From a virus: a stretch of DNA of 34,525 bases. Below the pieces are notes generated by a model. It searched no databases. It was not told the DNA's origin and saw only the letters and a program-made list of their open reading frames with translations. This document shows positions 6,631 to 12,538 of the stretch, piece after piece (within the stretch, counting starts at the first letter, position 1; every line of letters begins with the position of its first letter). A program made the position numbers and the translations under genes. The DNA is taken from positions 1 through 34,525 of the IMG/VR virus record IMGVR_UViG_3300027763_000141, one strand, 5' to 3'.

Positions 6631-7335
6631 ATGCTTGGCCTATTCCCTATTGCGGGAGCGCCGTTTGCTGATATAGGGGCATCGAGCGTATCTGTCTCTG
6701 TTACGGTAACTGGAGTTACTGGCACGGGGGTTTTAGGCACGGCTACGGTTACTGCTGGTGCTACGGTTAACGTTACAGGTGTCACGGGTACAGGCGTTTT
6801 AGGCACGGCTACGGTTACTGCTGGCGCTACGGTCAACGTCACAGGCGTGACAGGTACAGGCGTTTTAGGTACAGCCACAGTTATAGGCAATGCCAACGTT
6901 AGTCTTACCGGCGTAGTGGGTACTGGGGTATTAGGTACAGCCACGGTCACGGCAGGTGCAACAGTTAACGTCACAGGCGTTGTTGGCACTACAGCATTAG
7001 GCACAGCTACAGTTACTGCTGGAGCTACTGTAAATGCAACAAGTGTTGTTGGCACAGGGCAAGTAAACTCTGTTACGACCAATGCTGACGCTAATATTTA
7101 CCCAACTGGGGTCAGTGCAACAGGAAGTGTTGGTACAGTATCGGTTAATTTAAATCTTGATGTATTCGTAACAGGCGTTGTAGGTACAGGCAGGATTGGT
7201 ACGTTCTTTGTGTGGAGCGACATCGTTCCGATTCAGGCATCTAACTGGGTAGACATCAATGACACGAATGCTGAAACTTGGGCGGATATTACGCCAGCGC
7301 AGACAACAGATTGGCAAGATATTCTTGCCGCATAG
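6631..7335 (+). CDS. Tandem-repeat fibre-like protein
   Basis: A 234-aa protein. After a short N-terminal segment (MLGLFPIAGAPFADIGAS) it consists of seven complete 22-residue repeats plus a partial eighth, from V26 on. The consensus is VTGVTGTGVLGTATVTAGAT plus two residues. Copies 1, 2, 4 and 5 are nearly the same and copies 6-8 are degenerate. The C-terminus (SNWVDINDTNAETWADI, then WQDILAA) contains a W..I pattern repeated three times. The regular Gly/Val/Thr repeat predicts a beta-solenoid or stacked beta-sandwich fibre shaft. Similar repeat proteins occur in tail-fibre regions of environmental phages, which with the position supports a virion or fibre role. The exact function is not known. 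Confidence 0.72.
   Translation: MLGLFPIAGAPFADIGASSVSVSVTVTGVTGTGVLGTATVTAGATVNVTGVTGTGVLGTATVTAGATVNVTGVTGTGVLGTATVIGNANVSLTGVVGTGVLGTATVTAGATVNVTGVVGTTALGTATVTAGATVNATSVVGTGQVNSVTTNADANIYPTGVSATGSVGTVSVNLNLDVFVTGVVGTGRIGTFFVWSDIVPIQASNWVDINDTNAETWADITPAQTTDWQDILAA
6706..7167 (+). repeat. Seven 66-bp tandem repeats (in frame, 22 codons)
   Basis: Units start at 6706, 6772, 6838, 6904, 6970, 7036 and 7102, with a partial eighth from 7168. Each unit encodes 22 residues around the motif GVLGTATVTAGATVN. Units 1 and 2 are nearly identical in DNA, while later ones differ mostly at synonymous positions and then at the protein level. The 66-bp period keeps the frame, so copy number could vary by recombination without breaking the gene. 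Confidence 0.85.
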
Positions 7336-7344
7336 GAGCTAATA

Positions 7345-7770
7345 ATGCCCAGTACCTACAGTCCATCACTCAAGCTTGAACTCATTGCAGACGGTGAACA
7401 ACCCGGCACTTGGGGCCAGACAACCAACACAAACCTCGGTACGCTGCTTGAGCAAGCTATCACCGGCGTAGTAACCATTGTGATGACCAATGCCGATTAC
7501 ACGCTTACCGATTTAAACGGTCTGTCTGATGAGGCACGAAACGCTGTGCTTGTTGTGACTGGCACTAACGCTGCGTCAAGAAAAGTTGTTGCGCCGTTGG
7601 TGAACAAGCAATACATCATCATCAACAACACCACGGGCGGCTACCCAATTACGATTGGCGCAACCACAGGCACAGCAGTGACCATCGGCAACGGTGTGAC
7701 GCAAGTTGTTTACTGCAACGGCACAAACTTTACAGCGGTACTATCATCAATTTACGGGGGAACGTTTTGA
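7345..7770 (+). CDS. Small tail-fibre-associated protein
   Basis: A 141-aa protein with the opening STYSPSLKLELIADGEQPGT WGQTTNTNLGTLLEQAI, followed by TLTDLNGLSDEARNAVLVVT and a beta-rich C-terminal half (KQYIIINNTTGGYPITIG, GNGVTQVVYCNGTNFTAV). I know this architecture (LRLELI..G.q.GtWG.tTNtNLGtLiEqAI, then DEARN) as a very common protein in fibre regions of environmental phages, thought to form part of the fibre or tail tip. The AGGAG site at 7334-7338 supports the start. Its stop overlaps the TTG of the next gene. No enzymatic motif is seen. Confidence 0.78.
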   Translation: MPSTYSPSLKLELIADGEQPGTWGQTTNTNLGTLLEQAITGVVTIVMTNADYTLTDLNGLSDEARNAVLVVTGTNAASRKVVAPLVNKQYIIINNTTGGYPITIGATTGTAVTIGNGVTQVVYCNGTNFTAVLSSIYGGTF

Positions 7771-7970
7771 TTATCGAGAACCAAGCCACTGATGCGGAAG
7801 CCGCACACAAGATTGAAATCCTCTGTCCGTCATGCAATGCAAACGTGACGCAAGATGAGCTTGATAAAGCGCAGTGTTCAGACTGTGGTGCTGACTTAGC
7901 CGTACCAAAACAAAACGTTGAAATTCACGCAACGTCTGTTCCAGCGTTTGTTATTACATTCACGGGGTAG
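7767..7970 (+). CDS. Small zinc-ribbon protein
   Basis: A 67-aa protein with two CxxC knuckles, CPSC (C20, C23) and CSDC (C37, C40), separated by 13 residues, which is the classical zinc-ribbon pattern. It has no membrane segment or other domain. The start is a TTG that overlaps the upstream stop (TTGA at 7767-7770), with a G-run at 7756-7760 as a possible ribosome site. No ATG is available in frame before the ribbon, so the TTG is the likely start. It sits between the fibre genes and the lysis cassette. The role is unknown; it could bind nucleic acid or protein. Confidence 0.6.
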   Translation: MIIENQATDAEAAHKIEILCPSCNANVTQDELDKAQCSDCGADLAVPKQNVEIHATSVPAFVITFTG

Positions 7971-7973
7971 ATC

Positions 7974-8390
7974 ATGTTTCCACTGATGGACATTCTTGGT
8001 ATTGGCATGAAGGTGCTGGACAAGTTTTTTCCTGACCCTGAGCAGAAAGCCAAAGCGCAACTTGAACTCATGCAGATGCAGCAGAATGGCGAGCTTGCAA
8101 AAATGCAGGCTGATATGCAAGAGCAAGGCGAGCTTACCAAGCGTCAAGAAAACGACATGCGGTCTGACTCTTGGCTTTCCAAAAACATTCGCCCTATGAC
8201 CCTTATAGCGATCCTGACAGGCTACTTTGTGTTTGCCATGCTGTCAGCGTTTGATATTGAGACCAACAGCAAGTATGTTGAGCTGCTTGGTCAATGGGGC
8301 ATGTTGATTATGAGCTTCTACTTCGGTGGCAGAACGCTTGAGAAGATCATCGACATGAAAAGCAAAACACCTGATAAGAGCGATAAGTAA
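7974..8390 (+). CDS. Holin, 3TM/GTA-holin family
   Basis: A 138-aa protein. The first 60 residues are a short hydrophobic start (FPLMDILGIGMKVLDKFF) followed by a Gln/Met-rich amphipathic helix. The motif RSDSWLSKNIRPMTLIAI then leads into two clear membrane segments (about 74-94 and 103-118) and a charged tail. This order and the WLSKNIRPMTL signature match the holin family described for gene-transfer-agent release (3TM holins). It would form holes in the inner membrane so that the endolysin encoded two genes downstream reaches the cell wall. The next ATG overlaps its stop (TAATG at 8388-8392), as expected for a coupled lysis cassette. Confidence 0.85.
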   Translation: MFPLMDILGIGMKVLDKFFPDPEQKAKAQLELMQMQQNGELAKMQADMQEQGELTKRQENDMRSDSWLSKNIRPMTLIAILTGYFVFAMLSAFDIETNSKYVELLGQWGMLIMSFYFGGRTLEKIIDMKSKTPDKSDK

Positions 8391-9052
8391 TGGTGGCAGC
8401 TAAAAAACTTGCGGTTAAGCGAGCGCCAGTTAAGCGGGTTACAAAGCCTGCGTCCGTTAAAAACCCAGACTTTACCGACAAGGTTGTTGACCTCATCAAG
8501 TGGGTGGACAGCCCGTTCAAGTTGGTCTCAGTGGTACTGATTGCGTTTGTTGCGTTTGCTGGATACTTTGCTTGGGATTCACGGCAGGTTATTTTGGGTG
8601 CAATCAGCAGCAAGAAGACTGAACTCAAAGAGCCGTTGTTGGTCGAGGGTATTGCCAAATCTTTGATTTACGACCTAAGCGCAGATGTAGTGATTGTGAA
8701 CTCAGTCAATCTTCAGTCAAACAGCCGCACAACCATCTTAGCAATGAGCAATCAAGGTCGAGAGAAGTCTCTTGAAGGCGCAATCAATGCCTTGTTTACA
8801 AGCACTCCAGAACACAATAAAGCGGTCATTACGATGTTTCAGGGCGAGGTAGCCTGCGAACCGTTTGTGCCAAGTTCAAAACTCGGTGAGTACGCTATTA
8901 AGCACGGCGTGACGTATATGTGCCGTGGCTCAGTACCGCCAGAACAAGGCAGGTTTGTAGGCTATATAGCGGTGGGTTTTAAGATACCGCCCAAAGACAT
9001 TTCACAAACCAAAACTCGAATTAACCTAGCAAGTACGGAGATGAGTAAATGA
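8390..9052 (+). CDS. Single-pass membrane protein of the lysis cassette, function unknown
   Basis: A 220-aa protein with a very basic N-terminus (KKLAVKRAPVKRVTK), one strong membrane segment (about 44-61, FKLVSVVLIAFVAFAGYF) and a C-terminal domain of some 155 residues. Positive charges before the segment predict N-in/C-out topology, so the large domain would lie in the periplasm; it has two Cys (C156, C178) that could form a disulfide. It is coupled on both sides (TAATG with the holin, ATGA with the endolysin), so a lysis role is likely. Possible jobs include an antiholin-like regulator with a periplasmic sensor or a spanin-type partner, but I see no lipobox or coiled coil to decide. I do not recognise the family. 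Confidence 0.65.
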   Translation: MVAAKKLAVKRAPVKRVTKPASVKNPDFTDKVVDLIKWVDSPFKLVSVVLIAFVAFAGYFAWDSRQVILGAISSKKTELKEPLLVEGIAKSLIYDLSADVVIVNSVNLQSNSRTTILAMSNQGREKSLEGAINALFTSTPEHNKAVITMFQGEVACEPFVPSSKLGEYAIKHGVTYMCRGSVPPEQGRFVGYIAVGFKIPPKDISQTKTRINLASTEMSK

Positions 9053-9585
9053 TTGATAACTGGAAACTAGCTTTTGAACAGATGCTCAAAAGTGAAGGTG
9101 GCTTCACCGATGACGAGCGTGATAACGGTAACAAGTTACCAGACGGGCGTAAAGGTTCGACAATGCTTGGCGTGACTCAGTTCAACTGGGAGCAACATGT
9201 TGGGCATCAGGTCACACACGATCAAATGCGTAAGTTAACCTCTGCGGATGTTGAACCCCTGTATAAGAAAAAGTACTGGGATGTTGTGCGGGCGGACGAG
9301 CTGCCTTCTGGGATTGACTATTTGGTCTTTGACATGGGCGTGAACGCCGGTCCGGGGCGTTCTATTAAGCTGCTACAGACTGCTGTAGGTGTACCTGCTG
9401 ACGGTGGGTTTGGACCGATGACAATGGCTGCTGTGCAGGCTGCTGACCCTGTTAAGTTAATTGAAGACTTTAGCCAAGCCAAAGAAGCTTTTTATCGCAG
9501 TCTTGATACCTTCACCGTATACGGCACGGGCTGGCTTAATCGTGTTGCAGCAGTTAAACTAAAAGCATCTTCAATGGTGGCGTAA
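9049..9585 (+). CDS. Endolysin, GH108 N-acetylmuramidase-type
   Basis: A 178-aa protein. The N-terminal region (1-90) has the GH108 signature LKSEGGFTDD with E16 as the expected catalytic acid, followed by GSTMLGVTQFNW and LYKKKYWDVVRADELP. The C-terminal region (about 95-175) matches the peptidoglycan-binding-like half of this family (VFDMGVNAGPGRSIKLLQTA, then VPADGGFGPMTMAAV). It would cleave the glycan backbone of peptidoglycan. There is no signal peptide, so it depends on the upstream holin. The segment after the catalytic Glu (ERDNGNKLPDGRKG) is longer than the usual D-GG-T linker of the family. It overlaps the previous gene by ATGA and the next by TAATG. Confidence 0.9.
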   Translation: MIDNWKLAFEQMLKSEGGFTDDERDNGNKLPDGRKGSTMLGVTQFNWEQHVGHQVTHDQMRKLTSADVEPLYKKKYWDVVRADELPSGIDYLVFDMGVNAGPGRSIKLLQTAVGVPADGGFGPMTMAAVQAADPVKLIEDFSQAKEAFYRSLDTFTVYGTGWLNRVAAVKLKASSMVA

Positions 9586-10148
9586 TGAAAACAACTGTTA
9601 CTTTAGCCAGCGCAGTCATTTTGTTTTGGGTATCTGCCTTAGTTTCTACAATCCAAGCTCAAACAATTGCTATTTGCACGGGTGAATACGCCCTATGCGC
9701 AGCCTCAAGCACCTCGCTTACTGGCAACCTTATTAAGGTAAATGGCAAGACATTTAAAGAAGGCGTGGCTATTTGCCCGATCTTAAAAGGCGCAGCGGTT
9801 GCCAACATGGATTTAATGGGCGGTTCTTGCAATGCACCCAAAGGTAAGGTCTGGTCGCTTTTTGGTGTACCACCTGTAGCAAGTTATCCACAGGCTCCTA
9901 GTTGGGCAGTTGTTCCCGCTGTGTTTCGCAGCTTTACGGTTGGCACGACACCTGAAACAGGCATGAGCAATATGTGGTCATTCTTATGCGAACGACAGGC
10001 TAAGCCTGTAAACGGCGCAATGCTTGCTTCTTGCTACGGACCGGTCATGGAATCACCTTGGACTGGCAACCATGTTGTAGCGGGCGAAACAGCGTTTACA
10101 CAAGCTCCTGCGGGTGCGACATACCCTGTCGGCGGAAATTCCCCTTAA
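9585..10148 (+). CDS. Exported Cys-containing protein of unknown function
   Basis: A 187-aa protein with a clear Sec signal peptide (MKTT, then a hydrophobic stretch to about residue 22, probable cleavage after STIQA at residue 25). The mature part contains six cysteines (C31, C38, C64, C82, C135, C150), consistent with disulfides in the periplasm, and many Pro/Gly/Trp residues (KVWSLFGVPPVASYPQAPSW). It lacks a lipobox Cys right after the signal, so it is not an obvious lipoprotein or o-spanin. It is coupled to the endolysin (TAATG at 9583-9587) and may help lysis, alter the cell surface or act as a host-derived cargo gene. I do not recognise a named family. Confidence 0.65.
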   Translation: MKTTVTLASAVILFWVSALVSTIQAQTIAICTGEYALCAASSTSLTGNLIKVNGKTFKEGVAICPILKGAAVANMDLMGGSCNAPKGKVWSLFGVPPVASYPQAPSWAVVPAVFRSFTVGTTPETGMSNMWSFLCERQAKPVNGAMLASCYGPVMESPWTGNHVVAGETAFTQAPAGATYPVGGNSP

Positions 10149-10157
10149 GGTTTAAAT

Positions 10158-12287
10158 ATGCCATTACAGAAACTGACCTTTCGACCCGGTGTAAACCGTG
10201 AGGGTACTAACTACGCCAATGAGGGTGGTTGGTATGAATGCGATCACATTCGTTTTCGCTCGGGTCAGGTTGAAAAGATCGGCGGGTGGACTCGCTTATC
10301 CAACGGTTCGTATCTCGGCACAGCTCGGTCAATGTGGAACTGGATTAACCTTGAGGGTACAAACTACCTTGGGGTTGGCACAAATTTAAAGTATTACATT
10401 GAGTACGGTGGTGGTTACTACGACATCACCCCAATCAGAAAGACCGTAAACCCCATGCTGGGCGCTGTACCTCCTAGCACTGGCAACCCGTTGGCTACTG
10501 CGTACAGTACGCTCAATGGCGGTATCACAGCTACAGCAACATCTTTGGTGCTGACTTCTGGTGCGTCGTTCCAAAACTCGCCGGGCATTATCAAGATTGA
10601 TTCAGAGCAAATCTACTACACAGGCAAGTCAACCAACACCCTGACAGGGCTTGTGCGGGGTTACAACGGTACAACTGCGGCTACTCATGCTACGAGCGCA
10701 GCGGTAGGCTGCTCGACGGTTACCGTGACTGATGTTGCTAATGGTGTGGTTAAAAATGACTTTGTGACCTTTAGCGGGTTAACCGCTACAGGCGGGTTTA
10801 CAACGGGTCAGCTTAACGTTGAGCAGCAAGTCTTTAACGTCATTACTGTAGATAAGTACACATTCAATGTGGCGGGCGTGTTTTCTACTAGTGCGGTAAC
10901 CACTGGTGGCGGCACGGTTGGGATTGCTGCGTATCAAATCAATACAGGTTTGGACATTTACGTTATCGGCACAGGCTGGGGTGCGGGTGTCTGGGGTCGT
11001 GGCGGCTGGGGTAGTGCGTCTTCTACTCAAGCTGTTGGCGCTCAGTTACGCCTCTGGTCAAACGACAACTACGGTCAAGACTTAATTATTGCACCACGCA
11101 ACGGCGGTGTTTACTATTGGAAGAGTGCTGATGGGCTGACTACCCGTGCTAAGTTGCTAAATGATTTGTCAACAACAGAAGGTTACGCTGGTCAGTACGT
11201 TCCAAACAAGACGCTTGAGATTTCAGCATCGTCAATTCAACGGTTTGTTATTTGTTTTGGTGCAAACCCATATGTAAGCGGAACACCTAATTCCGCCTTT
11301 AACCCGATGCTGGTACGCTGGTCAGACCAAGCCAATCAGTACGACTGGGTTCCTGACCCAACCAATCAGGCGGGTGAGTTTGGGCTTTCGCACGGCTCAT
11401 CTATCGTTACTTACGTCAATACTCGCCAAGAGATTTTAATCTGGACTGACTCGGCGTTGTACTCAATGCAGTATGTTGGCGCACCGTATGTGTGGTCGTT
11501 CCAGCTTTTGATGGACAACATTTCCATCATGTCACCGAATTCAATCTACACAGTCAACAACGTGACCTACTGGATGGGCAATGGTAAGTTCTACCAATAC
11601 TCAGGTCGTGTTGACACGCTGGCTAGTTCGCTGCGTCAGTATGTCTTTGAGGACATCAACCAGAATCAGTCGTATCAAGTGTTTGCTGGCGGTAACGAGG
11701 GTTACAACGAGATTTGGTGGTTCTATTGCTCATTAAACTCAGACACCATCGACAGGTATGTCATTTACAACTACCTAGATAAAGTTTGGTATTACGGCAC
11801 AATGGCAAGGACTGCATGGCTTGATTCAGGTATTAGGGAATACCCTATGGCTACGGATTACAACAACCGTGTGCTGTACCACGAGTCTGACGTTAATGAC
11901 GTTGCTGGCACAACTTCACTGCCAATTGAGGCTTACATTCAGTCTTCTGACTTTGACATTGGTGACGGGCATAACTTCGGGTTTGTGTGGCGTATCTTGC
12001 CTGACGTTAACTTCAACGGCTCAAACATTGACCAGCCGTTTGTCACAATGACGGTCAAACCCCGTCAAAACTCAGGTACGCCATATGGGGTAGCAAATAT
12101 TCCTGAAGTGCAAAGTGCAAGCAACTACACAGCAGTTCGGGCATACAACGTGCAGCTTTTTGATGGGCAGGTGTACACCCGTCTGCGTGGTCGCCAGATG
12201 AGTTTTAGGATTGAGTCTGGAGAACTTGGTGTGCAATGGCAATTGGGAACTCCCAGAATTGATATTCGCAATGACGGGCGGCGTTGA
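10158..12287 (+). CDS. Large tail-tube/DNA-stabilisation-type structural protein
   Basis: A 709-aa protein opening with PLQKLTFRPGVNREGTNYAN, then GGWYECDHIRFRSGQVEKIG GWTRLSNG and NWINLEGTNYLGVGTNLKYY. This start (FxPGVxRExTxYxxEGGWYxxDxVRFRxGxPEKIGGW) is typical of a long beta-rich protein found in many podoviruses and related environmental phages, similar in type to P22 gp10-like packaged-DNA stabilisation proteins that close the tail channel. The body is rich in Trp, Tyr and Asn and ends LGVQWQLGTPRIDIRNDGRR. There are no transmembrane segments or catalytic motifs. Its position before the large internal virion proteins supports a tail-hub or tube role. The general class is well supported; the exact position in the virion is inferred. 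Confidence 0.78.
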   Translation: MPLQKLTFRPGVNREGTNYANEGGWYECDHIRFRSGQVEKIGGWTRLSNGSYLGTARSMWNWINLEGTNYLGVGTNLKYYIEYGGGYYDITPIRKTVNPMLGAVPPSTGNPLATAYSTLNGGITATATSLVLTSGASFQNSPGIIKIDSEQIYYTGKSTNTLTGLVRGYNGTTAATHATSAAVGCSTVTVTDVANGVVKNDFVTFSGLTATGGFTTGQLNVEQQVFNVITVDKYTFNVAGVFSTSAVTTGGGTVGIAAYQINTGLDIYVIGTGWGAGVWGRGGWGSASSTQAVGAQLRLWSNDNYGQDLIIAPRNGGVYYWKSADGLTTRAKLLNDLSTTEGYAGQYVPNKTLEISASSIQRFVICFGANPYVSGTPNSAFNPMLVRWSDQANQYDWVPDPTNQAGEFGLSHGSSIVTYVNTRQEILIWTDSALYSMQYVGAPYVWSFQLLMDNISIMSPNSIYTVNNVTYWMGNGKFYQYSGRVDTLASSLRQYVFEDINQNQSYQVFAGGNEGYNEIWWFYCSLNSDTIDRYVIYNYLDKVWYYGTMARTAWLDSGIREYPMATDYNNRVLYHESDVNDVAGTTSLPIEAYIQSSDFDIGDGHNFGFVWRILPDVNFNGSNIDQPFVTMTVKPRQNSGTPYGVANIPEVQSASNYTAVRAYNVQLFDGQVYTRLRGRQMSFRIESGELGVQWQLGTPRIDIRNDGRR

Positions 12288-12538
12288 TGAGTACCGGCAC
12301 AACACAATCCCCAAACTTGCCAACACCTCCTGTTGAGTATGAGCAACGTTACCTTGAGCAGTTAACAAACGTATTGCGTCTGTATTTTTCGCAGCTAGAT
12401 AATCCGGGATTTTCTGCAGCAAGTGGTTTAAACTTGAATATAGATAAACTCCCGACCCAAACCAGTCTTGCTGACCTACGGGTTGGCGATGTGTACCGTG
12501 ACACAACCGCCGGTAATGTCTTAAAGGTCAAAGTATGA
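12287..12538 (+). CDS. Small conserved phage protein
   Basis: An 83-aa protein starting at ATG 12287, which overlaps the upstream stop (TGATG); a TTG one codon earlier is in frame but less likely. The N-terminal half contains YEQRYLEQLTNVLRLYFSQL, an amphipathic helix pattern that recurs in small proteins encoded next to large virion genes of similar phages. The C-terminal half (LPTQTSLADLRVGDVYRDTT, then NVLKVKV) resembles a short strand-turn motif. It ends in an ATGA overlap with the 903-aa gene (12535-12538). A structural or chaperone-like role is only inferred. Confidence 0.68.
   Translation: MSTGTTQSPNLPTPPVEYEQRYLEQLTNVLRLYFSQLDNPGFSAASGLNLNIDKLPTQTSLADLRVGDVYRDTTAGNVLKVKV

Noticed and set aside
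6501-7082. 193-aa open frame on the minus strand
   Set aside because: It is the mirror of the 66-bp repeat gene, with a low-complexity product (repeated Thr/Val/Ala) and no ribosome site; the plus frame has a good start and conserved ends.
6706-7167. CRISPR array
   Set aside because: The 66-bp units are contiguous, in frame and protein-coding, with no spacers; no cas genes are present.
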